A DNA stretch of 64,000 nt, taken from NCBI RefSeq assembly GCF_001279585.1, contig NZ_LGEC01000092.1, forward strand, positions 62,001 to 126,000, given 5' to 3'. This stretch comes from Nocardiopsis sp. NRRL B-16309. GTDB lineage: Bacteria > Actinomycetota > Actinomycetes > Streptosporangiales > Streptosporangiaceae. Made by a program: the position numbers and the translations under genes. Numbering within the stretch: position 1 is the stretch's first letter; each line of letters begins with the position of its first letter. The notes below the pieces were generated by a model that was not told the origin of the DNA, made no database searches, and saw only the letters and a program-made list of their open reading frames with translations. Positions 16,794 through 24,404 of this stretch are shown here, one piece after another.

Positions 16794-17647
16794 GACTGCG
16801 GGGGCGGGAGTACGACCGGGACGCGGCGCTGGTGATGGCGATCGTCAACCGGACCCCGGACTCCTTCTACGACCGGGGGGCGACCTGGGACGACGGGCCC
16901 GCGTTCGAGCGTGTGCGCCGGGTCGTGGACCAGGGGGCCGACATCGTCGACATCGGCGGTATCAAGGCGGCTCCGGGTGAGGAGATCGGCGCGGACGAGG
17001 AGAAGCGCCGGATCGTCGACTTCGTCGCGGGGGTCCGCCAGGAGTTCCCCGACCTGGTCATCAGCGTGGACACCTGGCGGGCGTCGGTGGGCCGGGCCGT
17101 GTGCGAGGCCGGCGCGGACCTGCTCAACGACGCCTGGGGCGGCTACGACCCGGAGCTGGCCGAGGTGGCCGCGGAGTTCGGGGTGGGGCTGGTGTGCACG
17201 CACACCGGCGGGGTGGCCCCGCGGACCCGGCCGCACCGGCTGCACTACGACGACGTGGTGCGCGAGGCGATCGACTCCACCGTGGCGCTGGCCGAGCGGG
17301 CGGTGGCGCTGGGGGCGCCCGCGGAGTCGGTGCTCATCGACCCCGCCCACGACTTCGGCAAGAACACCTGGCACTCGTTGGAGCTGACGCGCAGGCTGGA
17401 CGAGATGACGGCGACGGGGTGGCCGGTGCTGGTGTCGCTGTCCAACAAGGACTTCGTGGGCGAGACCCTCGACCTGCCCGTGGGCGAGCGGTTGACCGGC
17501 ACGCTGGCGGCGACCGCGGTGTGCGCGTGGCACGGGGCCCAGGTCTACCGGGTCCACGAGGTCGTGGAGACGCGCCAGGTCCTGGACATGGTCGCCGCGA
17601 TCAGGGGTGTGCGGCCTCCCGCGCGGGCAGTGAGAGGGTTGGCGTAG
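16787..17647 (+). CDS. folP2: FolP2-like dihydropteroate-synthase homolog with altered pABA loop
   Basis: 286 residues of the dihydropteroate-synthase TIM barrel: MAIVNRTPDSFYD, DIVDIGG, SVDTWR, LLNDAWGG, IDPAHDFGKNTWHSLE and a late YRVHEV. In true synthases the second loop reads GGESTRPG; here it is GGIKAAPG, so the Ser-Thr-Arg group that lines the pABA/sulfonamide site is absent. This matches the FolP2 type, which in mycobacteria lies beside gpgS and does not act as a normal dihydropteroate synthase. GTG 16787 overlaps the gpgS stop by 7 bp. The real reaction is unknown; a link to glucosylglycerate metabolism is suggested only by position. Confidence 0.85.
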   Translation: MLRLRGREYDRDAALVMAIVNRTPDSFYDRGATWDDGPAFERVRRVVDQGADIVDIGGIKAAPGEEIGADEEKRRIVDFVAGVRQEFPDLVISVDTWRASVGRAVCEAGADLLNDAWGGYDPELAEVAAEFGVGLVCTHTGGVAPRTRPHRLHYDDVVREAIDSTVALAERAVALGAPAESVLIDPAHDFGKNTWHSLELTRRLDEMTATGWPVLVSLSNKDFVGETLDLPVGERLTGTLAATAVCAWHGAQVYRVHEVVETRQVLDMVAAIRGVRPPARAVRGLA

Positions 17648-17671
17648 GGGTGTTGGCGGAGGGGAGGCTCG

Positions 17672-18388
17672 ATGATCGTCGGAACCGCGGTCTGTCCGCA
17701 TCCGCCGCTGCTGCTGCGTGAGCTCACCGGCGGGCAGGACGTCGGCGCGGACCTGCGCAAGGCCTGTGAGGCGGCGGTGGCGTCCCTGGTCGCGCTCGGC
17801 CCCGAGGTACTCGTGGTCGTGGGCGGAGCCGACACCGGCGGGCGCCGCGAGCCGGGCCCGGCCCCGGTCCGGGCCTTCGGGGGTACGGAGAGCGCCGGGG
17901 GAGCCGGGGGTTCCGGGACGCGTCCCGAGGAGGGCGCGCTGCCGTTGAGCCTGGGTGTCGCGGGTCGGCTGCTCGACGCGGTCGGCGGCGCGGTCCCCGT
18001 CGATATGTACGCGGTGGCCTTCGACGCCGGTCCCGGGCCGGTGGCGGAGCTGGCGGACGCGATCGCCCGCCGCCCGGAGCGGGTCGCGCTGCTGGTGATG
18101 GGCGACGGCAGCGCGCGCCGGGGGGTCAAGGCCCCCGGGCACCTGGACGAGCGCGCCTTCGCCTACGACGAGCGGGTGCGGCGTGCCCTGGCCGGGGCCG
18201 ACCCGTCGGCGCTGCTGGGACTGGAACCGGGTCTGGCCGCGGAGCTGCTGGCGGCCGGGCGGGCCGCCCTGCAGGTGATGGCGGCCGCGGTGGCGCGGGG
18301 CGGCGCGTCCTACCGGCCCGAGGTGCTCTACGCCGACGACCCGTTCGGGGTCATGTACACGGTGGCGGTGTGGTCGTGCGACTGCTGA
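17672..18388 (+). CDS. LigB-like (class III extradiol dioxygenase fold) protein, function unknown
   Basis: 238 residues. It begins MIVGTAVCPHPPLLLRELTG, and MGDGSARRGVKAPGHLDERAF is typical of the actinobacterial LigB-like family usually annotated as class III extradiol dioxygenase subunit-B-like. The early His (H10 in CPHPP) is a possible metal ligand, but the full metal set of true LigB enzymes is not evident, so dioxygenase activity is doubtful. GGGGAGG lies ahead of ATG 17672. It overlaps the following reductase by 19 bp and follows the FolP2-like gene by 24 bp, so it is part of the gpgS operon. Confidence 0.7.
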   Translation: MIVGTAVCPHPPLLLRELTGGQDVGADLRKACEAAVASLVALGPEVLVVVGGADTGGRREPGPAPVRAFGGTESAGGAGGSGTRPEEGALPLSLGVAGRLLDAVGGAVPVDMYAVAFDAGPGPVAELADAIARRPERVALLVMGDGSARRGVKAPGHLDERAFAYDERVRRALAGADPSALLGLEPGLAAELLAAGRAALQVMAAAVARGGASYRPEVLYADDPFGVMYTVAVWSCDC

Positions 18389-19146
18389 TGAACGACGTCG
18401 CGCCCGGCGCGGCCGAGCCCGGCGACCCCGTGGACGACGCGGTCCTGGAGGCGCTGTACGCCTACCCCGACACGGGCGGGCGGCCGTGGGTGCGGGCCAA
18501 CATGGTCTCCACGCTGGACGGTGCCGCCGCGGGCAACGACGGCCGGACCGGGACCATCAACACCGAGGCCGACCTGGTCGTGTTCACGCTGCTGCGGGAT
18601 CTGGCCGACGTGGTCCTGGTGGGCGCCGGGACGGCGCGCGCCGAGGGCTACCGCCGTCCCACGCCGCGCACGGGCGCGCGGCGCGAGCGCGCCGAGGCGC
18701 AGGGGCGCGCCGCGCACCCGGCGCTGGCGGTGGTGACCCGCAGCGCGCACGTGCCGCCGCTGCTGGCGGCCGAGGAGCCCGACCGGGGCCAGGTGTGGCT
18801 GCTGACCTGCCAGGAGGCGGGCGAGCCGGCGCTGGAGCGGGCGCGTGCGGCGCTGGGGCCCGACCGGGTGCTGGTGCTGGGCGAGGCGGAGGTCGACCTG
18901 GTCGCGGCGGTGGACGCGCTGCACGAGCGGGGGATGCCGCGGATCCTGTGCGAGGGCGGTCCGCGGCTGCTGCGGGACGTGGCCGCCGAGGGCGTGCTCG
19001 ACGAGCTGTGCCTGACCGTCGTGCCGGTGCTGGCCGCGGGGGCGGAGCAGCGCATCACCGCGGGCGCGGGCGTGGACCAGGAACTGGTGCCGCGCCTGCT
19101 GCTGGAGGGCGGGGGAACGCTGCTGCACCGGTGGATCCGTCCCTGA
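18370..19146 (+). CDS. RibD C-terminal-domain (pyrimidine-reductase-type) protein
   Basis: 258 residues of the dihydrofolate-reductase-like RibD-C fold: RPWVRANMVSTLDGAAAG at the front, DVVLVGAGTARAEGYR in the middle, and RILCEGGPRLLRDVAAEGVLDELCLTVVPVL near the end. These are the NADPH-binding motifs of the riboflavin-pathway pyrimidine reductase. It lacks the deaminase half of RibD and is not among other rib genes, so it is likely one of the stand-alone reductases with unknown substrate. GTG 18370 lies inside the LigB-like gene, giving a 19-bp overlap. Its last 21 bp recur about 107 bp downstream. Confidence 0.8.
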   Translation: MVVRLLMNDVAPGAAEPGDPVDDAVLEALYAYPDTGGRPWVRANMVSTLDGAAAGNDGRTGTINTEADLVVFTLLRDLADVVLVGAGTARAEGYRRPTPRTGARRERAEAQGRAAHPALAVVTRSAHVPPLLAAEEPDRGQVWLLTCQEAGEPALERARAALGPDRVLVLGEAEVDLVAAVDALHERGMPRILCEGGPRLLRDVAAEGVLDELCLTVVPVLAAGAEQRITAGAGVDQELVPRLLLEGGGTLLHRWIRP

Positions 19147-19300
19147 ACGCGTTCCTCGGGACCCGGAGGCCGTGGGGCGGGCGGGTGCGCCCGTGGCCGG
19201 GCCCCTGCCGGAGGCTGGGGGATGCCGCGCGGCACCGGTGGATCCGTCCCTGAGCGTGCCTCGCAGCGGGCCGGGAGGCCGTGGGGCGGGCCGATGTCCG
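19105..19300. repeat. Decayed duplication of the 3' end of the RibD-C gene
   Basis: The last bases of the gene (19126-19146, CACCGGTGGATCC... to the stop) recur at 19233-19253 without change. GGAGGCCGTGGGGCGGG recurs at 19165 and 19274. The two blocks are imperfect copies with a period of 107-109 bp. The second copy still reads HRWIRP-stop in one frame. Confidence 0.6.
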
Positions 19301-19374
19301 CATCGGTGTGCTGAGCCCGTCGCGCGAACGGACCCCCGACCCGGCGGCCCGACCTTCCATGAACGGACCCGTGC

Positions 19375-20619
19375 TCAGCTCGGCGCCGCACCTCGCGAGA
19401 TGGCGGCGGCCTCCTCGGCGTCGTCGAGCAGCCGCCGCTGGCGCTCACGGACCGGCGCGTGGTCGCCCGGAGCGCTGCGCCGCAGCTCCCGGTACCGGCC
19501 GCCGCGAGAGGCCAGCGCGAGCGCGGCCGAGCGGGGCAGGCCCTCGGCGGCGCCCCCGGCGGCCAGCGCGGCCCGGACCCGGCGGCGGTGGTCCCGGCGC
19601 GCGGCGAGGTAGACGAGCATCGCGGCGGTGAAGATCACCAGGACCTTGGCCAGGATCACCGGCACCGTGTTCCCGAACACGGGCGCGTCCAGCAGCCAGT
19701 GCATCGCCATGGCGAGCAGGACCAGGCCGGTCGCGGCGGCCGCGCGGCCGGGCGGGGGCCGCCAGGCGACCGGGGCCAGCAGCCCGAGGGCGGTCCCGGC
19801 GACGGCGGTCATCGCCCAGTGCGAGCCCGGGCCGGTCACCCCCACGCGCAGGACCGCGGACTGGACGACCGAGAGCGCGCCGGCGGTGGCCCCGGACTGG
19901 ACGATGGCGCTGACGGCGTAGAGGAGGTTCTCGGTGACCTCGAAGCCCAGACCGGCGAGCGCGCCCAGGACGAAGCCGTCGGCGGGGCCGCGCAGGGCGC
20001 GGGGGAAGGCGGTCGCCACGAGCACGACGCCCGCGAGTTTGAGCAGTTCCTCGTTGAACGGCGCGGTCAGCGCCGCGCCCCAGGCGGTGGCCAGGTCCAG
20101 GCCCAGAACGGAGGACCAGGCGCTGCGCAGTGCCGAGTTGGCGATGACGGCCGCACCCGTCGCCGCGGTCAGGCCCCACAGGGCGGCCACGGCGCAGGGG
20201 AACCGGTCGGGGGTCCGGACCGGGCGGATGCGCCGGAACAGCCAGAAGCCGAACGCGAACGTGGCGGCGGCCAGGACCAGCGCGAGGACCACCTCGCCGG
20301 GGAAGACCCGGGCGGAGCCGGACAGCTGCCCGAGCAGGACCAGGAGTCCGGCCGCGCTCCCCAGCGCGATGGCGGCGGTGGCCGCGAGCGCGGGCGGGCG
20401 CGGCGCGTCCGGGTAGGCGTGGTGCGGAGTGGGACGGCCGCCCGTCCCGGCCCCGGCCTCTCCTGTGCCGCCCGTCCCGGCCCCGGCCTCTCCTGCGCCG
20501 CCCGTCCCGGCCCCGGGCGCACCACCGCGGGGTGCGCCGGAACCGGTCGCGCGGTCGTGGGAGCGGCTCCGTCGCGGCGCGGGTACGGCCGCGGACCGGC
20601 TGTCGCGGGCCCGGCTCAC
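19375..20619 (-). CDS. PrsW-family intramembrane metalloprotease
   Basis: 414 residues with about eight membrane segments. PrsW signatures are present: NEELLKL (EExxK type), GFEVTENLLY (FExxEN type), GSHWAMTAV and MHWLLDAP, which together supply the Glu and His metal ligands. PrsW in Bacillus subtilis cleaves an anti-sigma factor in the membrane; the target here is unknown. The N-terminal ~70 residues are cytoplasmic, low-complexity, and carry a 10-residue tandem repeat (GAGTGGxGEA) coded by a 30-bp DNA repeat. GTG 20619 overlaps the stop of the upstream membrane-anchored gene by 3 bp, so the two are coupled. The C-terminal tail is charged and helical. Confidence 0.86.
   Translation of the reverse strand: MSRARDSRSAAVPAPRRSRSHDRATGSGAPRGGAPGAGTGGAGEAGAGTGGTGEAGAGTGGRPTPHHAYPDAPRPPALAATAAIALGSAAGLLVLLGQLSGSARVFPGEVVLALVLAAATFAFGFWLFRRIRPVRTPDRFPCAVAALWGLTAATGAAVIANSALRSAWSSVLGLDLATAWGAALTAPFNEELLKLAGVVLVATAFPRALRGPADGFVLGALAGLGFEVTENLLYAVSAIVQSGATAGALSVVQSAVLRVGVTGPGSHWAMTAVAGTALGLLAPVAWRPPPGRAAAATGLVLLAMAMHWLLDAPVFGNTVPVILAKVLVIFTAAMLVYLAARRDHRRRVRAALAAGGAAEGLPRSAALALASRGGRYRELRRSAPGDHAPVRERQRRLLDDAEEAAAISRGAAPS
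20438..20517 (-). repeat. 30-bp in-frame tandem repeat in the PrsW gene
   Basis: Almost three copies of a 30-bp unit starting CCGCCCGTCCCGG (at 20438, 20468 and 20498; one base differs). As 30 bp is 10 codons, copies can be gained or lost without frameshift; they encode GAGTGGxGEA. Confidence 0.7.
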
Positions 20620-21227
20620 GCGTCCTCCCGGGTGAACGTGATCGAGGTCAGGACGTCGTCCACATCGGCCAGGTCGGCGCGTGTGGCGTCGCGCCCGGTG
20701 AGCGTCATCGACACGGCGAACCGGCCGTCCGGGGAGGGGTACAGGACGGCGGTGCCGGACTCGGTGTCGCTGGTGAGCGTGCCGGTCAGGCCGCGTGTGC
20801 CGTCCTCCGCCCTGGTGGGGTCGGGTGGGCCCAGGCGGGTGGATCCGTCCCCGGCGCGCAGGGTGCGGTCCAGGCCCCGCCACAACTCTGGGGCGGTGGG
20901 CGGCACGGCGGTGGTGGGGGTGACCGTGCTCAGAGTGAGTTCGGCCGGGCCGCGGCTGAAGTGGTAGACGCGTTCGGCGGTGCTGGTGCCCGTGCGCAGG
21001 GCCCAGCCGTCCCGGCGGAAGGTCAGTTCCGCCTCGACGTCCTCGCTGGAGCCCACCGCGAGGGCGTGGCCGGACCGGACGGGCTCGGTGCCGGGCAGGA
21101 CCCTGTCGAGTAGCGGCCAGGCGGTGACGAGCACCGCGACCGCCCCGACGGCCAGGCCCGGCGGCCACCAGGAGCCGCCCGCGTGAGGGGGAGCGTGCGG
21201 TCGCTGTGCGTCGGTCCCCGGTGCCAT
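20616..21227 (-). CDS. Membrane-anchored protein of unknown function
   Basis: 203 residues, not recognised as a named family. A Pro/Gly-rich cytoplasmic start is followed by a single hydrophobic segment (~25-42, LAVGAVAVLVTAWPLL) and an extracytoplasmic domain rich in beta-strand patterns (RDGWALRTGTST, VYHFSRGPAELTLSTV, TSDTESGTAVLYPS). ATG 21227. Its TGA overlaps the GTG of the PrsW-type protease, so both are made from one message. It is therefore a reasonable candidate for a protease partner or substrate, which would fit PrsW logic; this is inference. Confidence 0.65.
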   Translation of the reverse strand: MAPGTDAQRPHAPPHAGGSWWPPGLAVGAVAVLVTAWPLLDRVLPGTEPVRSGHALAVGSSEDVEAELTFRRDGWALRTGTSTAERVYHFSRGPAELTLSTVTPTTAVPPTAPELWRGLDRTLRAGDGSTRLGPPDPTRAEDGTRGLTGTLTSDTESGTAVLYPSPDGRFAVSMTLTGRDATRADLADVDDVLTSITFTREDA

Positions 21228-21481
21228 GGCACCCCTCTCGTCGCGCGCGGTGAGACCCCGTCACGGACAGCGAATCATCCGTACGGGTGCTCGTTCGCGA
21301 GGGACGGCGGACTTGGCGTACGTTTGCGGCGATTTCACCCGGTCCGGGGAGTTCGGGCCGCCGGGGGCCGTCCGTGTCCCGGTGCCGGTGAGGAGGCGGC
21401 GGTCGGGGTGCGCGGTGGATCGCGGATGCCCCGGGCCTCGCAGCGGTGGGCGGGTGCTCGCCGCGGTGAGACCGCGTGCGC
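21228..21481. other. Intergenic region upstream of the PrsW operon
   Basis: About 254 bp between the start of the membrane-anchored gene and the stop of the PAP2/kinase gene, both on the minus strand. It is slightly less GC-rich around 21265-21335 (GAATCATCCGTAC, TTGGCGTACG), where the promoter of the leftward operon should lie. No open frame or strong hairpin was convincing. Confidence 0.35.
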
Positions 21482-22957
21482 TCAGGGCGTGGCGGCGACG
21501 ATGACGCGCAGGGCCGCGGGGCGCTTGGTGAAGCGGACCGTCTCACCGCACTCCCACACCTCGCCGTCCACGGAGATGTGCCGGTGGCCGGGCGGAAGCG
21601 AGAGGGTGAGCTCCGTCGCGAGGCGGCTGGAGTAGCCGTCCCCTCCCCTGGAGCGCTCGAAGAGGATGTCGGTGAGGGCCCGCCATCGCGGGTAGGTCCG
21701 TGCGGCCGCCAGTACGCGCACGTCCAGGCGTCCGTCGTCCAGCCGTTCGCGCATCGCCGGTACGCGGCCGTGGGTGCGGTACCGGCAGTTGCCCACGAAA
21801 GCCCACCACACGCGGGTCGGCCGGCCATCGATCCGGGTCGGGGTGGGCTCGACGTCCCTCAGGTCCCGCCACAGCGCCAGGCCGAACGCGGGCCACTTGC
21901 CGATCCTGGGCGCCCAGCGGTCGCGCCGCCGGACCAGGCGCGGGTGCGACCCGAACGTGGCGGTGTTGAGGAAGACCCGGCCGTCGGCCTCGCCCACGTC
22001 AACCCTGGCCAGGTGGCCGCTCCCGTAGGCCCGCAGTGCCGCCTCCACCGAGGTCAGGCCCAGTGTGCGCGCGAAGTTGTTCAGGGTGCCGGTCGGCAGG
22101 ATGAGCAGGGGGCGGTCGTGTTCCAGGGCGGCGCGGGCCCCGGCGTTGGCCGTTCCGTCGCCGCCCGAGACCACCAGGATGCGCGAGGTGCGGGCGGCCT
22201 CGTCCATCACCGCGGCCATGTCGTCGTCGGGTGTGAGCGGCACGATCCGGGCCTTGGGCAGGGACCGCGTCACACGGTCGGCGGTGGCGCCGAAGCCCGG
22301 CCCTCCGATCCCCGTGCCGGCGGAGCGGGGATTGACCACCACGGTCACGCCGGAGCCCTCGGGGTCGCCTCCGGCCGAGCCCTCCGGGACGGTGCGCGCG
22401 CCCGAGACCAGTTCGGGGCGGGCGGGCAGCACGGCTCGTGAGAGCACGGCCGCGGCGGTACCGATCACCAGGCCCCCGGCCACGTCGCCGGGGTAGTGCA
22501 CGCCGCTGTGCACCCGGGAGAGGGCCACGGCGCCGGCGATGCCCCAGACCACGGCGGACAGCGGGCGCGGGGCGTCGGCGGCGATCCCCCCGGCGAAGGC
22601 CGCCGCGGCGGCGGTGTGCCCGGAGGGGAAGGAGGAGTTGCCGTAGGCGCGGTAGGGCCGGCGTGCGCGCGGGACCCGGGAGCTGTCGGGGCGCGAGCGG
22701 GTGACCAGGTTCTTGACCACGAAGGAGGTGGCGTTGGCGGCGCCGGCGGCGGTGATCGCCCGCAGCGCGGTCCGGCGCAGGCGGGGCCCGCCGACGGCGG
22801 CGAGGGTGGCCGAGACCAGCAGCCAGGGCGCCATGTGGTCGGTGGCCTGGACGAAGCGGGGGGTGACCGGGTCCAGCGCGGGCGGCCCGAGTGCCGTCAC
22901 CTTGTCATAGAGGTAGCGGTCGGCACGGCTGAGGAGTCGGGACGGTCGGAGTCGCAT
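21482..22957 (-). CDS. PAP2 phosphatase / diacylglycerol-kinase-type fusion protein
   Basis: 491 residues with two domains. Residues ~40-185 are a membrane PAP2 phosphatase with the three motifs KNLVTRSRP, SSFPSGHTAAA and SRVHSGVHYPGDVAGG. Residues ~205-491 are a lipid-kinase catalytic domain: VTVVVNPRSAGTG, the nucleotide motif VVSGGDGTAN, LPTGTLNNFARTLG and ISVDGEVWE. This two-domain architecture is known in actinobacteria; it may interconvert lipid alcohols and lipid phosphates. ATG 22957. It is transcribed away from the lipid-modification operon starting at 23118, with which it shares a 160-bp divergent promoter region. Confidence 0.87.
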   Translation of the reverse strand: MRLRPSRLLSRADRYLYDKVTALGPPALDPVTPRFVQATDHMAPWLLVSATLAAVGGPRLRRTALRAITAAGAANATSFVVKNLVTRSRPDSSRVPRARRPYRAYGNSSFPSGHTAAAAAFAGGIAADAPRPLSAVVWGIAGAVALSRVHSGVHYPGDVAGGLVIGTAAAVLSRAVLPARPELVSGARTVPEGSAGGDPEGSGVTVVVNPRSAGTGIGGPGFGATADRVTRSLPKARIVPLTPDDDMAAVMDEAARTSRILVVSGGDGTANAGARAALEHDRPLLILPTGTLNNFARTLGLTSVEAALRAYGSGHLARVDVGEADGRVFLNTATFGSHPRLVRRRDRWAPRIGKWPAFGLALWRDLRDVEPTPTRIDGRPTRVWWAFVGNCRYRTHGRVPAMRERLDDGRLDVRVLAAARTYPRWRALTDILFERSRGGDGYSSRLATELTLSLPPGHRHISVDGEVWECGETVRFTKRPAALRVIVAATP

Positions 22958-23023
22958 GTCTCCAGAGTGGGTCCGTCCGGCCCGGGTGTCCAGGAACCGG
23001 CCGGTGTGGATCGCGACACATTT

Positions 23024-23040
23024 CGTGACCTATCCGTGAC
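23024..23040. promoter_or_regulatory. CGTGAC direct repeat in divergent promoter region
   Basis: CGTGAC occurs at 23024-23029 and 23035-23040, 11 bp apart, i.e. on the same helix face, in the 160-bp gap between the PAP2/kinase gene and the four-gene lipid operon. It could be an activator site or the -35 element of an alternative sigma factor. Only the repeat is seen; its role is inferred. Confidence 0.35.
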
Positions 23041-23117
23041 ATTTCCGGGGCAATCCGCCCTCCGGCCCCGCGACGAATCACTCGTGTCCGATCAGCGCGA
23101 CCGAGTGAAGAGGACCC

Positions 23118-24404
23118 ATGGTCACGGGCCACACCGTCCACCGCCGCCGCAGGATCGCGGTCATCGGCTCCGGCGTAGCCGGGCTGACGGCGGCCCACGT
23201 CCTGCGGCGGCACGCCGACGTCACCCTGCTGGAGGCGCGGGACCGCCTCGGCGGGCACGCGCACACCCACCGCGTGGCGGCGGCCGGGGGAGGGGAGCTG
23301 TCCGTCGACAGCGGCTTCATCGTGCACAACCGGCGCACCTATCCCCACCTGCTGCGCCTGTTCCGCGAACTGGGGGTGCCGACCCGCTCCACCGAGATGA
23401 GCATGTCCGTGGGCTGCGACGGGTGCGGCCTGGAGTACGCGGGCGCTCGGGGCCTGTCGGCCCTGCTGCCGAGCCGGTCCCGCCGCAGCACCGCCTACCT
23501 GCGCATGCTGGCCGAGGTGCCCCGTTTCCACCGGGTCGCCCGGCGCCTGCTCGACACCGGACCGCCCTCACCGGCCCGCGAGCCCACCCTCGCCGACGTC
23601 GTCCGCCACCACCGCTTCGACCGGTACTTCGTCGCGCACTTCCTGCTGCCGCTGGTCTCCGCGGTGTGGTCCTGCCCGCCGGGCACGGCCCTGGACTACC
23701 CGGCCCGCTACCTGTTCGCCTTCCTGCGGCACCACGGGATGCTCTCGGTGTGGGGCTCGCCGTCGTGGCGGACGGTCGAGGGCGGTTCGCGCGTGTACGT
23801 GGAGCGGGTGGCCGCGAGCCTGGCCTCGGTGCGCACCGGCGCGCCGGTCACCGCCTTGGCACGCACGGCCCACGGGGTGCGCCTGCGAGCCGGCTCCGAG
23901 GAGCTGGAGTTCGACGCGGCCGTGGTGGCCACCCACGCCGACCAGGCCCTGGCCCTGCTGGAGTCGCCCGCCCCGGTCGAGAAGGAGGTCCTGGGGGCCT
24001 TCGCCTACTCCCGCAACCGCACCCTGCTGCACACCGACACCAGTGTCCTTCCCCGGGACCGCGCCACGTGGGCGAGCTGGAACCACCGGCTGTCCTCGTG
24101 CGAGCCCGACGACGCGCCGGTCCGGGTCAGCTACCACATGAACCGCCTGCAGCACCTGGCCGGCGACGAGCAGTACGCGGTGACACTCAACGACGGCGGA
24201 GCCGTCGACCCCGGCCGGGTCGTGGCCGCCATGGACTACGCCCACCCCGTCTACACGCCGGCCTCGGTCGCCGCCCAGCGGCGGCTCGGCGAATTGAACG
24301 ACGGCGTCGTGGCCTTCGCGGGCGCTCACCACGGGTGGGGCTTCCACGAGGACGGGTGCCGGTCGGGGGCCGTCGCGGCCGCGAGCCTGGGGGTGCGCTG
24401 GTGA
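23118..24404 (+). CDS. FAD-dependent amine-oxidase-type oxidoreductase (lipid operon)
   Basis: 428 residues. RRIAVIGSGVAGLTAAHVL is the FAD-binding GxGxxG strand, followed by LLEARDRLGGHAHT; the C-terminal FAGAHHGWGFHEDG closes the FAD site. This subfamily is found next to DUF1365, CFA-type methyltransferase and DUF1295 genes in many bacteria, as here. A related set in Rhodobacter (Ufa proteins) desaturates and methylates fatty acyl chains on the way to furan fatty acids. It probably oxidises an acyl chain in the membrane. ATG 23118; the stop overlaps the next start. Confidence 0.85.
   Translation: MVTGHTVHRRRRIAVIGSGVAGLTAAHVLRRHADVTLLEARDRLGGHAHTHRVAAAGGGELSVDSGFIVHNRRTYPHLLRLFRELGVPTRSTEMSMSVGCDGCGLEYAGARGLSALLPSRSRRSTAYLRMLAEVPRFHRVARRLLDTGPPSPAREPTLADVVRHHRFDRYFVAHFLLPLVSAVWSCPPGTALDYPARYLFAFLRHHGMLSVWGSPSWRTVEGGSRVYVERVAASLASVRTGAPVTALARTAHGVRLRAGSEELEFDAAVVATHADQALALLESPAPVEKEVLGAFAYSRNRTLLHTDTSVLPRDRATWASWNHRLSSCEPDDAPVRVSYHMNRLQHLAGDEQYAVTLNDGGAVDPGRVVAAMDYAHPVYTPASVAAQRRLGELNDGVVAFAGAHHGWGFHEDGCRSGAVAAASLGVRW

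Noticed and set aside
16787..17647. Housekeeping folP for folate synthesis
   Set aside because: The pABA-binding loop residues are replaced, and no folB, folK or folE gene is adjacent.
19105..19374. Insertion sequence remnant
   Set aside because: The repeats are direct copies of the neighbouring gene end; no inverted terminal repeats or transposase fragment is visible.
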